A stretch of 46,490 nucleotides of DNA from WVZL01 sp041862375. GTDB taxonomy: Bacteria > Acidobacteriota > Aminicenantia > Aminicenantales > Aminicenantaceae. Position 1 is the stretch's first letter; each line of letters begins with the position of its first letter. The notes under the pieces were generated by a model, which did not search any database, had not been told where the DNA came from, and saw only the letters and a list, made by a program, of their open reading frames with translations. The translations under genes were made by a program, and so were the position numbers. This document shows positions 24,299 to 32,697 of the stretch, one piece after another. Location of the stretch: contig JBGVTE010000108.1 in assembly GCA_041862375.1 (NCBI GenBank), forward strand, positions 1-46,490, in the 5' to 3' direction.

Positions 24299-25621
24299 TT
24301 AAGTCCTTTTTTTTGCCCATAAATAATAAACAGGTAATCCAATTAAAACAAGAGAGAGCCCAAATATGCTTTCTACGGGAGCAGATATTATTTGGTTTCC
24401 AACTATTGCAAACGATGAAGCAATAAACACTGCAGGAATTAACGGGTAACCCCAGATATTGTAACGGCGGACAAGGTCAGACCTCCGCCTTAACAAGAAC
24501 AAACCGATGGTCATCAATCCGAAGAAAATCCATTCAGTATAGACTACCCTTGTAAAAAGCGCTCTATAGGTGCCTGTTGCCACGAGAACCGAGGACCATA
24601 TTGCTTGAATTAATATAGCTCTGTGGGGTGTGCGATAGCGTGGATGTATTTTCCCCACCCAGCGAAACAACAGCTCATCCCTCGCCATAGAATAGTATAC
24701 ACGGGGTCCGCAGAGGATAATTCCGCTCAAGGCGCCGAATGTGGAGAAGACAACCAGGCCGGACATAAAAGCGCCTCCGCCGAATCCGACGAGGGCATCG
24801 GCAGCATCAGCGGCTATCCGTGTAGAAGATGCTACAGTCTTAAGTGGTAAAACATACATGTACACAGCATTCAATGCGATATAGCACACGGTAACAATCA
24901 TTGTTCCAAGCATCAGAGCCCGGGGAATAATCTTCCGGGGATTTATTGTTTCTTCGGAATTATATGTGACCATGTGCCAGCCGCCAAATGCGAATAACCC
25001 GGCAACCAGGGCAAGGAAAAAGCTGTTGATTGACATATCTCTGTGAACAATATCTCCCGTTTCAAAATGCCCGGGGAGACGTGAGCCGAGCACAAAGCCT
25101 ATTATAATAATTAATATTACCGCTATGATTTTTCCCAGAGTAAAAAGTGTTTGTAAGGTACTACCCTGCTTTACACCAAGATAGTTAATTGCAGAGAGAA
25201 TTATTATAACGGTAATCGCCAAAACCTTAATTACTACAGGATTTCCTACAGGGAAAAAATAAGTAACATATCGTGCAAATATAACTGAAATCGCAGCTAT
25301 AATTCCCGAATGGACACTCCAGAACATAGCCCAGCCCCACAAAAACCCAATCGAAGGGGAAAATGCTTCTTTCAAATACACATATACCCCTCCTGACCGG
25401 GTGAAAATTGATGCCAATTCAGCACATACCAGCGCACCGAAGAAAGTCAATACGCCGGATATCAACCATACCAGGAAAACTCCACTTATGGAGAAGACTT
25501 TCCCTGTTATTTCTGATGGCTGTACAAAAATTGATGCCCCAATTATAGTACCGACCACCATTGCTGTGGCCTGTGGCAAACCAATTGAACGCCGCAGTTC
25601 TGGGGCTTTTTTTTTATTCAT
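24299..25621 (-). CDS. APC-family amino acid permease
   Basis: A 440-residue inner-membrane transporter with about twelve hydrophobic helices. The N-terminal helix contains the APC signature GTIIGASIFVQPSEI, the substrate-binding glycine-rich break. It probably moves amino acids by proton symport or exchange. A promoter is visible upstream (25652-25680). No Shine-Dalgarno site is evident before the start. The downstream amidohydrolase is in the same unit. The specific amino acid is not evident. Confidence 0.9.
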   Translation of the reverse strand: MNKKKAPELRRSIGLPQATAMVVGTIIGASIFVQPSEITGKVFSISGVFLVWLISGVLTFFGALVCAELASIFTRSGGVYVYLKEAFSPSIGFLWGWAMFWSVHSGIIAAISVIFARYVTYFFPVGNPVVIKVLAITVIIILSAINYLGVKQGSTLQTLFTLGKIIAVILIIIIGFVLGSRLPGHFETGDIVHRDMSINSFFLALVAGLFAFGGWHMVTYNSEETINPRKIIPRALMLGTMIVTVCYIALNAVYMYVLPLKTVASSTRIAADAADALVGFGGGAFMSGLVVFSTFGALSGIILCGPRVYYSMARDELLFRWVGKIHPRYRTPHRAILIQAIWSSVLVATGTYRALFTRVVYTEWIFFGLMTIGLFLLRRRSDLVRRYNIWGYPLIPAVFIASSFAIVGNQIISAPVESIFGLSLVLIGLPVYYLWAKKRT

Positions 25622-25651
25622 GCGATTTCTGTTGTCTAATTTTATTATTAG

Positions 25652-25680
25652 CTTCTATCACAGGAAATAATTGAGGTCAA
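25652..25680 (-). promoter_or_regulatory. Possible promoter for permease-amidohydrolase unit
   Basis: On the minus strand TTGACC (25680-25675), a 17-base spacer and TAGAAG (25657-25652). The -35 box has five matches to consensus and the -10 box four. Confidence 0.4.
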
Positions 25681-25754
25681 TTGCAAAAAGAATGGAGGAA
25701 GGACACCTGTAATATTAGGATGCTGGATTTAAAGAAAAAATAATTAAGCTATAA

Positions 25755-25844
25755 GGGGAATACCTGGCATTGAAGCTGGCAAAGGTTCTCGGTATACCAA
25801 TGGAAGAACTGTTTCAACTTCGGGAGGATAAAAATGAGAATTGA
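25755..25844 (+). pseudogene. C-terminal scrap of an XRE-type HTH regulator
   Basis: The plus strand reads GEYLALKLAKVLGIPMEELF, then QLREDKNEN and a stop. This is the usual last helices of a Cro/CI-type HTH domain (family pattern ALKLAKVLGVPVEELF). A stop codon sits directly before it and no start or recognition helix exists, so only about 29 codons remain. It is antisense to, and just short of, the kinase gene end. Confidence 0.65.
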
Positions 25845-25857
25845 ATGGAATGTAATC

Positions 25858-28662
25858 CTATTGCTTTTGACTATTCTTAGAGTATTTTCCCAGCAAAGGC
25901 TTAAATTCAGGATGGTCAAGAAGGGGGATCCAGCGTGGGTCATGGCGTAGCCAAGAAACCGATACCCAGGAAGGTTTCGAAAGCAGGTATTCAATCTGAG
26001 TCAGAGCTTCCTCGTATTCTCCCAAAGTTGTATAGATGAAGGCGAGATCAATGGCATAAGGAATGCCATATACGGCGTCCCTGGACACAGGGAAAAGCTC
26101 AACTGCTCGTTTTCCCATCTGAATTGCGTTTTCCTTACGTCCAAGATGGGCATAGACAATACCAAGAGAGCTGTGGAGGCGGGGATCTTCAGGCCACTTT
26201 TTGATTTCCGCTTCCAATGACAATTGTGCAGATTCGTAGTCTCTGCGGGCGAGCCGTGGCTCATTCAAGAGCTCATAGGCGAATGCAGAAAGCATTGACT
26301 TCGGTCTGGCAAACATTTTGAGTCTTATCCACTCACCGGAAGTGAGAGAGAGGCGTTTTATAGCCTCGCGATATCTTCCATCGATCATTTCCTGCCAGAA
26401 CCATGCCCAGGGGAGCCAGCTGTGGCTCTTTGAGATAGCTTCCAGTGCGGAACGTGCCTCTTCTGTTTTACCCTTCCAGCTCCAATAGACGAAAGCCTTC
26501 CCCAGATAGGGCCATACTTCGTCAGGTGCCAGAGCGATTGCCTGATTAGCGGCTTCTATTGCCTGGGGATATCTTCTTGTGTACCAGTAGACAAACATGA
26601 GTTCTGTCGGAAGTGAAGCATTTCGTGGGCTTATTTCAAAGGCATTTTTAAAGGCATCGCGCGCCTCTTCAAAGCGCCCCTGAAGCTCATAGATGTAGGC
26701 CTTTGCCTGCATAACTTCAGCGTTGTGGGGCATGCCCTTCTCGGCAATCTCCAGCTCCCTGAGTGCCTGCTGGGAATCTCTGAAAGCCCAGAGGTAATAA
26801 TAGCTCAGGACAAGGTGGATCTTGGAAGATTCTGAAGCCAGTTCAAATGCCCTGTTTGCGGCTTTGCGTGCCATTTCACGCCGCTTCTCTGAAAGATCGT
26901 GCTGAAAGAAATAGAGCCTTGAGTGCGCTTTTGAGAGCTCGGCATAGGCAAGAGCAAAGCTCGGGTCGAGCTCCACTGCCTGTTGATAGCTCTGTATCAC
27001 CAGATTCCAATTCTCCAGTGTGAAATGGGGACGTCCTGCATGCCACCTACCACGAAGATATGCCTGGTAAGCATCAATATTCTCAGTAGGAGGGACTTCG
27101 ATGGCTCTGCGTTCAGGTTCCAGTAAAGTGACACCCAGCTTTTCAACAACTGACTGGGCAATCTCAGATTGAATTTCAAAGATATCATCAATGACGTGCT
27201 CATAGTCTCCTGCCCATAGATAAGTATTATCTGAAGTCTGGATAAGCTTAGGTGTAATCCGCACCCTTCCTAGTCCTTCTTGACTCCGGGCCCAACGTAC
27301 TGTTCCTCCAAGCACATAATCGACACCTAATTCCTCGCCAATTTGCTGGACTGTTTTGTCTGTATCCGCATACTGAGCTGCGCTTTCACGTGCGATGACT
27401 CCGAGGGCTTTTATATTTGCGAGTCGGCTGGTTATTTCTTCTGTCATTCCCTCGGCAAAATACTCATCCATGGGAGGTCCTAGATTCTCGAATGGCAGCA
27501 CTACAATCATTTTTCTTGCAGATGCACTGAGCGCTGCGCTCTCAAGCTTTCCCTTTTGGAAAACTCGCTCAAAGATGAAGTATCCAGCTGTAATAAGTAT
27601 AGCAGCAAGAAGAAGGATTCCTGGAACTATAAAATACTGAAGACGTTTTCTTGGAATTTCGGCTTTAAGCTCTCTTTTGGACAGAATAGCATCTGTTCTT
27701 GAAAAGCCTTTTTCTATTCTACTTAACTCAGTTAGCAGTTCGCCTGTTGACTGGTATCTCTTTTCTCTATCTTTCTCCATGCATCGCAGAACAACTGCAC
27801 TGAGTTCTTCAGGCACCTGGGTGTTGATGTCCCTTGGGTCTGGGGGAGGCTCAGTCTTGTGTTTCATAGCTAAGCTAAATGGTGTCTCTCCCTCGAAAGG
27901 AACATTCCCTGTTACCATCTCATAGAGGATAACTCCCAACGAATAAATATCCGAACGCTGGTCTACGTCTTTTCCTTCGACCTGCTCAGGAGACATATAC
28001 TCCGGTGTGCCGATTATCACACCTTCTCCCGTCATTCCTTTTGCTTTAAGAGAGCGTGCTATGCCGAAATCCATGATCCTGGCATTCCCTTCTTTATCGA
28101 TCATGATGTTCGAGGGCTTCAGGTCTCGATGAATGACCCCTAAGCGATGCGCTTCAGACAGACCTTCGCATATCTGCTTAGCAATGGAAATCGACCTTGT
28201 TGCGCTTAGCGGTGCTGCCCTCCTTATGAAACTTTTCAAATCTTCACCAGGAACATACTCCATAGCTATAAAAGAAGTTCCTCTTTCTTCATTGAGGTCA
28301 AACATTCTTCCGACATTCTTATGGACAATCTTACGAGCGATCTTCAGCTCGTTACTGAATCTATCTAGAGTCTTTTTGTCAGAGGCTATTTCAGACTTTA
28401 AAAGCTTCAGCGCCACTTCTTCATTGAGCTTTGTATCAAGAACTCGGTAGACTCTTCCCATGCCTCCTGTACCCAGTTCCTCAATAATCTGGTACCGATC
28501 GGCAAAGGTGTAACCTGGAAATAATTCTTCTCCAGATGTTTGTAGTGTTTTAGTGTCAGAGGCAGGAATATCACTCTGAGCAGCAAGCCTGGCACCACAC
28601 TTGCCGCAATAAGTTGTATTTTCGGGATTGTCAAAACGGCACTTGGGACATTCAATACCCAT
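25858..28662 (-). CDS. Zinc-ribbon Ser/Thr protein kinase with TPR sensor domain
   Basis: A 934-residue signalling protein. An N-terminal zinc ribbon (C5, C8, C19, C22) precedes a Hanks-type kinase with GTGGMGRVY glycine loop, HRDLKPSN (D180) and DFG (D198), so it should be active. One membrane helix follows (around residues 345-365). Outside lies a domain of the FlgO/adenylate-cyclase-associated type (VVLPFENL ... DYVLGGTVR) and then a long array of tetratricopeptide repeats. This architecture is frequent in Acidobacteriota-like bacteria. It has a good promoter (28691-28719). Its targets are unknown. Confidence 0.9.
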   Translation of the reverse strand: MGIECPKCRFDNPENTTYCGKCGARLAAQSDIPASDTKTLQTSGEELFPGYTFADRYQIIEELGTGGMGRVYRVLDTKLNEEVALKLLKSEIASDKKTLDRFSNELKIARKIVHKNVGRMFDLNEERGTSFIAMEYVPGEDLKSFIRRAAPLSATRSISIAKQICEGLSEAHRLGVIHRDLKPSNIMIDKEGNARIMDFGIARSLKAKGMTGEGVIIGTPEYMSPEQVEGKDVDQRSDIYSLGVILYEMVTGNVPFEGETPFSLAMKHKTEPPPDPRDINTQVPEELSAVVLRCMEKDREKRYQSTGELLTELSRIEKGFSRTDAILSKRELKAEIPRKRLQYFIVPGILLLAAILITAGYFIFERVFQKGKLESAALSASARKMIVVLPFENLGPPMDEYFAEGMTEEITSRLANIKALGVIARESAAQYADTDKTVQQIGEELGVDYVLGGTVRWARSQEGLGRVRITPKLIQTSDNTYLWAGDYEHVIDDIFEIQSEIAQSVVEKLGVTLLEPERRAIEVPPTENIDAYQAYLRGRWHAGRPHFTLENWNLVIQSYQQAVELDPSFALAYAELSKAHSRLYFFQHDLSEKRREMARKAANRAFELASESSKIHLVLSYYYLWAFRDSQQALRELEIAEKGMPHNAEVMQAKAYIYELQGRFEEARDAFKNAFEISPRNASLPTELMFVYWYTRRYPQAIEAANQAIALAPDEVWPYLGKAFVYWSWKGKTEEARSALEAISKSHSWLPWAWFWQEMIDGRYREAIKRLSLTSGEWIRLKMFARPKSMLSAFAYELLNEPRLARRDYESAQLSLEAEIKKWPEDPRLHSSLGIVYAHLGRKENAIQMGKRAVELFPVSRDAVYGIPYAIDLAFIYTTLGEYEEALTQIEYLLSKPSWVSVSWLRHDPRWIPLLDHPEFKPLLGKYSKNSQKQ

Positions 28663-28690
28663 GATTTTACCTTAGATCAAGATTGGCAAA

Positions 28691-28719
28691 AGAATATCAA
28701 GTAATGAGAAAAGAGTCAA
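28691..28719 (-). promoter_or_regulatory. Promoter for Ser/Thr kinase gene
   Basis: On the minus strand TTGACT (28719-28714), an exact 17-base spacer and TATTCT (28696-28691), 29 bases before the kinase start codon. Confidence 0.6.
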
Positions 28720-28803
28720 GGATAGATGCTCCTGTTTCAAATGGAATCCAACTTGGCTTATTCAAAGCTTCTTTAGGGGGATAAAGAGACATGTCGCTAA
28801 ATG

Positions 28804-29225
28804 TAGGGATAAGAAATTCCTTTTCGCGAGCGATGTCTGATTGTGAGTTTTTGCCTCGATTTCCCATCCAACCATCGTAAAGAATCAAAAATCATGACGC
28901 AAAAAGATGTCAAGGCCGGGTTGAGCACGCGGGGATGTGTTCTTGGAGCCGTTCGGGCACCAAAAGAGCCGGAAATCACCCAGACCTCTCCTGCCGGGCA
29001 AAGAGAGGATCATGAAAATATTCACCGCTGGCCTTGCGGCTCTGAAAAAGAGAGTCGCTTGAGCGAAAGCAGCGGACAGATCATGTATTTGCCCACCCGC
29101 TCGGCCTCCTCCTTGGTGGAGGCTTTGACTTTGCTGTGGGCTTAGAAGCCTGAGTGGCGCCACCCCATGATCTTGTCCACCAATGTCTGAGAGATCAGCT
29201 CCTCTCCAAGGAGAAGTGCAAATAG
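28804..29225 (-). mobile_element. IS91-type transposase relic C
   Basis: The minus strand encodes the C-terminal part of an IS91-family transposase: SQTLVDKIMGWRHSGF, then a stop codon, then KVKASTKEEAERVGKYM and LLSLKRLSF, the region around and after the catalytic tyrosines in that family. More stops follow. The 3' end (28804-28939) matches relic B with 7 differences in 136 bases and no gaps. The right boundary near 29225 matches the beginning of relic A. It supplies the section that was deleted from relic B. Confidence 0.8.
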
Positions 29226-29229
29226 TTTA

Positions 29230-29257
29230 TTGACAGATTCCTCCTCTATGCTATGAT
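29230..29257 (+). promoter_or_regulatory. Promoter for the DUF6305-permease unit
   Basis: A perfect TTGACA (29230-29235), a 16-base spacer and TATGAT (29252-29257). It begins a few bases past the edge of IS91 relic C. Confidence 0.6.
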
Positions 29258-29346
29258 AAAAACTTAAAATACCAAGCATAGCTAAGAAAAAAACTAATTT
29301 ACAAAAAAAAGAAGTTACCAGAAATCCTTGGTGAAAGGAGAAAACT

Positions 29347-29958
29347 TTGAAAAGGAATCATACATCATTATATCTCTTCCTGACAGTTTTACTCATTTCA
29401 TGGATTTTCTCTTCTCTTTCCGCGGCTCAAACTGAAACACCAAAGGCAAATCTTCCTGTGCTCATTACATCTTGCGGCCAGAGCCCCGGCCCTGTGATGC
29501 TCAAAGTAATTCTTAAGAAATTGAACCTCGATTTTGAACTCAACTCCCTAGCTACTGTCAAAGATCTTAGAGCCAAACTGAATGCGGGAACACCTTATAA
29601 ATCACTTATAATCGTAATGGGGGCAAGCCTTAAAGGTATGGGAGCTGCCGGTATATCAATAGACAATGAACTAGACAGAATTTCTAAGCTAATCGAAGAG
29701 GCCCGGCGTCAAGGGATTAAAATCGTCGGCGCTCATATCGAGGGAATGAAAAGAAGAGCTCAGGGTGCCGCTGTGGGAGACAACACAGACGAACTCAGTA
29801 TCGATGCCGTTGCTCCAAACTCTGATCTTTTAATCATCAAAAAAGCTGGGAACACAGACAACCGCTTCACCATAATTGCTGATGAGAAAAAAATCCCGAT
29901 GATTGAAGTGGAAAAGAATTCAGACTTACTAACAGAGCTCAAGAAAGTTTTCAATTAG
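29347..29958 (+). CDS. Exported DUF6305-like protein
   Basis: A 203-residue protein with a signal peptide (about residues 1-26, ending SLSAAQ) and an alpha/beta domain containing ITSCGQSPGPVM at the start, GASLKGMGAAGIS in the middle and KKIPMIEVEKNSD at the end. I take it for a member of the DUF6305 family from memory; no biochemical role is known. TTG start is supported by AAGGAG six bases before it. It stands first in a unit with a permease, a tiny membrane protein, an aspartoacylase-like enzyme and a C69 peptidase. A periplasmic binding or accessory role for the permease is a guess. Confidence 0.7.
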   Translation: MKRNHTSLYLFLTVLLISWIFSSLSAAQTETPKANLPVLITSCGQSPGPVMLKVILKKLNLDFELNSLATVKDLRAKLNAGTPYKSLIIVMGASLKGMGAAGISIDNELDRISKLIEEARRQGIKIVGAHIEGMKRRAQGAAVGDNTDELSIDAVAPNSDLLIIKKAGNTDNRFTIIADEKKIPMIEVEKNSDLLTELKKVFN

Positions 29959-29975
29959 AGTCATCAATTAAGGGC

Positions 29976-31262
29976 ATGTCAACTCACGCCCAAATCATCC
30001 TGGCAGTTATGGTGGTGATCTATATCATTGCCAAAGTCTTAAAAGTCTCAACCGAACTCTCCATGTTCGCTGCTGCACTTGCCGGAGCTCTTGCTGGCAG
30101 AGTTGGCATTCCAGCCAGACATATTGTAGAAGGAGCTTTCACTTACTTCGATATTATTCTTATTTTTATCTCAGCAACCATCTTTATGAACCTCCTCAAA
30201 GAGTCCGGAGGAATTGCCTATGTCGTAAGAGGAATCATCCGTAAATTTCACCGTAGAAAGCCAATTCTTTTTATTCTCTTAACAATAATATTGCTTCTCC
30301 CCGGGGCTTTGACAGGAGCAGGAAGTGTTACTGTTTTGATAACCGGAGGCATGATCGCCATTGTTCTAGAATACATGGGAATATCAAAACCAAAAACAGC
30401 AGCTATTATTTTTATTCTAGCGGGCCTTAGCGCAGCCACTCCCCCTGTGAGCTTATGGGCGATGCTCACAGCAGCAGGTGTTAACATGCCCTATGTGGGA
30501 TTTTTTCTTCCGCTCCTTCTTCCCTGCTTGGCGCTTTCCTTACTCACGATTTTTATATTAGGTTGGCAAGGCAAACCTGTTGATCTGGAAAAAGCTCTTG
30601 AAGAGCTTCCTGAATCTCCCCCAAAAATGAACTGGATTCGTGTATTTCTTCCATTCCTTGCTTTCTTTCTCCTCGTCATTGCAGGAAGAATATGGCCCCA
30701 TTCCCTTCCCGTTGTAGGACTGCCGATGATGTTTATGATAGCTTCATTCATCACTTTATTCCTTTCTCCAGTTAAAGTAAATTTTCTCGAAACTTCAAGA
30801 CGTACAGTCCACCAACTCCTTCCCCTAATCGGAACGCTGACCTGTGTGGGAATTCTGGTTCAGATCATGACTCTCACTGGAGTACGCGGTCTTATTGCCA
30901 TTACCACAGTAACCCTGCCTCTTGTAGCAGTCTTTCTTACTCTCTTCCTTGTTCTTCCAATATCTGAGGCAGTACTCATGTGGGGTGCTGCACCAGTGCT
31001 CGGCGTTCCTCTGGTCTTGCTCTTTAATACAATCGGTCTTAACCCTATCATTGCCCTGGCAGGAATGAGTGTTATATGGCCTTTGGGAGACGCCCTCCCT
31101 CCCACAGCCATAATCGGCCGTCTTACAACTGAAACAGTGGGGATGAAAGAGACCTACATTCGTTTCTTAAAGTATTGTATTATTCCAGCTATCCTCATCA
31201 TGGCTGTAGGAACATTGATGGTAGTTTTCAGCAAAAAGCTCGGCTTTTTAACTTTGATATGA
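29976..31262 (+). CDS. Polytopic permease (ion-transporter / DctM-like superfamily)
   Basis: The 428-residue protein has about ten to twelve hydrophobic helices with two glycine/proline-rich re-entrant motifs, GALTGAGSVTVLITGG in the first half and GDALPPTAIIGRL in the second, as in DctM/CitT-like carriers of organic anions. Sequence family resembles the large subunit of TRAP carriers, but no small DctQ-type subunit is present except possibly the 49-residue protein next door. It starts 17 bases after the DUF6305 gene. It probably moves a carboxylate, perhaps a product of the neighbouring hydrolases. Substrate unknown. Confidence 0.75.
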   Translation: MSTHAQIILAVMVVIYIIAKVLKVSTELSMFAAALAGALAGRVGIPARHIVEGAFTYFDIILIFISATIFMNLLKESGGIAYVVRGIIRKFHRRKPILFILLTIILLLPGALTGAGSVTVLITGGMIAIVLEYMGISKPKTAAIIFILAGLSAATPPVSLWAMLTAAGVNMPYVGFFLPLLLPCLALSLLTIFILGWQGKPVDLEKALEELPESPPKMNWIRVFLPFLAFFLLVIAGRIWPHSLPVVGLPMMFMIASFITLFLSPVKVNFLETSRRTVHQLLPLIGTLTCVGILVQIMTLTGVRGLIAITTVTLPLVAVFLTLFLVLPISEAVLMWGAAPVLGVPLVLLFNTIGLNPIIALAGMSVIWPLGDALPPTAIIGRLTTETVGMKETYIRFLKYCIIPAILIMAVGTLMVVFSKKLGFLTLI

Positions 31263-31314
31263 TTATGAACAGAAAGAATTTTCAATCGAGACTATCAGTG
31301 AAAGGGAACTGCTA

Positions 31315-31464
31315 ATGATTATCACGATTCTATACTATCTTTTTACTGGCTATATCGCATTCCTCATTATCTGGAATTTACTGAAGAGCAAAAAATGGCA
31401 GGATGAAATCCTGTATATAATCATTCTTATGCCTTTTCTTCTAAGATTATTCCGGTTGAAATAG
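31315..31464 (+). CDS. 49-residue membrane protein
   Basis: A short gene between permease and aspartoacylase-like gene. ATG 31315 has AAAGGG eight bases upstream. The product has two hydrophobic stretches (about residues 2-20 and 32-45) separated by LLKSKKWQDE, so it should cross the membrane once or twice. It fits the 211-base gap in the same direction and lies 9 bases before the next start, so it is almost certainly part of the operon. It could be a small subunit of the permease. No family recognised. Confidence 0.65.
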   Translation: MIITILYYLFTGYIAFLIIWNLLKSKKWQDEILYIIILMPFLLRLFRLK

Positions 31465-31473
31465 AGGAGAAAT

Positions 31474-32643
31474 ATGAGCTTGCATGGGTGGCATTTTCGG
31501 AAAGGCCTCTTTATTGCCCTGGGCTGTGTCTTAATGATTCCCGCCGGCGTAAGTTTTTACCAGAGTCGCCACCTTAAAGAGCCTGTTGTCCTCAGTCCAG
31601 GTGTAACACGAGTAAAGAAGTTGAGCGATTATTTTTCGGGTATTAAAGGAACAATTAATGATTCAAACATTTATGTTTTTGAAGGATCAAAAGCGGGAGG
31701 AGTAATCCTCATTTTAGGAGGGACACATCCCGAAGAACCTGGAAGCCGTCTTACAACATGGATTATTACTGAGAACGCCGAAGTTGTTCAGGGGAAGTTA
31801 TTTGTTATTAATTCAGCCAACAGAAGTGCTTCCACTGTGACCCGATTAGGAGGGGCCTATCCACCTGACTTCTCAATCTCCACTCCCTGGGGAGAACAAA
31901 AATTCAGGATGGGAGATCGATGGTCAAATCCCCTCGATCAGTGGCCAGACCCTGAGGTGTACATCCACCATCCAAGCCGCCAGGAACTGGCCTATGTTGA
32001 TATCAGGAACTTAAACAGAACGTGGCCCGGCCGCTCAAAAGGCACCCTGACTGAAAAAACGTGCTATGCTATGACTCAGCTTATCAAGAAAGAAAAAGTA
32101 GACCTGGTTATTGACCTTCACGAGGCAGAGCTTCAGTATCCAGTAATAAGCTGTATAGTTGCTCATCAAAAAGGTCAAGATCTGGCAGCTTTAGCTTCAA
32201 TCATCATCTCTGATACAGAGGGTTTTGATATCGGAATAGAGTATTCTCCCTATGCTCTAAGGGGCCTCTCCCACCGTGAAATTGGAGATCATACTGAAGC
32301 TGTACCGCTGCTCGTAGAGGCTCCTGAGCCCTTTCTAGATGCGACTCGTGGCAGAACAAATCGAGACCTCCTTCTTGAGGGAAAAGATGAATTCGTGGTT
32401 AAGGCTGGAAAACACGGGCTTCTGTTTGAAAAAATGGATGAGGCCGGATGGCCGATCAATGTGCGGGTTGGCCGTCACTGCTCAACAATCATACACATCG
32501 TGGAGCTCTGGTCTGAGGAAAGACAGGAGAAGAGAGTTGTTTTAAGGGGAGTGCCTCGATACGCTGAAATCATCGAAAAAGGTATCGGCTATTTCCTTCA
32601 CGATCCGTCGGAAGCGAAACCAGGTCAAATCAGGTATGAATAG
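31474..32643 (+). CDS. Aspartoacylase / succinylglutamate-desuccinylase-like M14 enzyme
   Basis: A 389-residue zinc hydrolase with an N-terminal membrane anchor or signal (about residues 9-28). Zinc ligands are H85 and E88 in GGTHPEE, and H216 in DLHEAE, where the glutamate is the catalytic residue. LVEAPEPF near residue 285 is a further family-like segment. Aspartoacylase-like enzymes remove acyl groups from Asp or Glu and are part of the M14 fold. Start ATG follows AGGAGAAAT. Placed in a gamma-glutamyl polymer locus, it may cut glutamyl or aspartyl amides; this is inference. Confidence 0.8.
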   Translation: MSLHGWHFRKGLFIALGCVLMIPAGVSFYQSRHLKEPVVLSPGVTRVKKLSDYFSGIKGTINDSNIYVFEGSKAGGVILILGGTHPEEPGSRLTTWIITENAEVVQGKLFVINSANRSASTVTRLGGAYPPDFSISTPWGEQKFRMGDRWSNPLDQWPDPEVYIHHPSRQELAYVDIRNLNRTWPGRSKGTLTEKTCYAMTQLIKKEKVDLVIDLHEAELQYPVISCIVAHQKGQDLAALASIIISDTEGFDIGIEYSPYALRGLSHREIGDHTEAVPLLVEAPEPFLDATRGRTNRDLLLEGKDEFVVKAGKHGLLFEKMDEAGWPINVRVGRHCSTIIHIVELWSEERQEKRVVLRGVPRYAEIIEKGIGYFLHDPSEAKPGQIRYE

Positions 32644-32697
32644 AAAGGCTCGAATAATGAAATATTTAATCTAACAATATCTGAAAGGAGGCGAAGA

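Noticed and set aside
28885..29163. 92-codon frame in IS91 relic C read as a gene
   Set aside because: The recognisable transposase motifs are in another frame interrupted by stops; this frame is a by-product.
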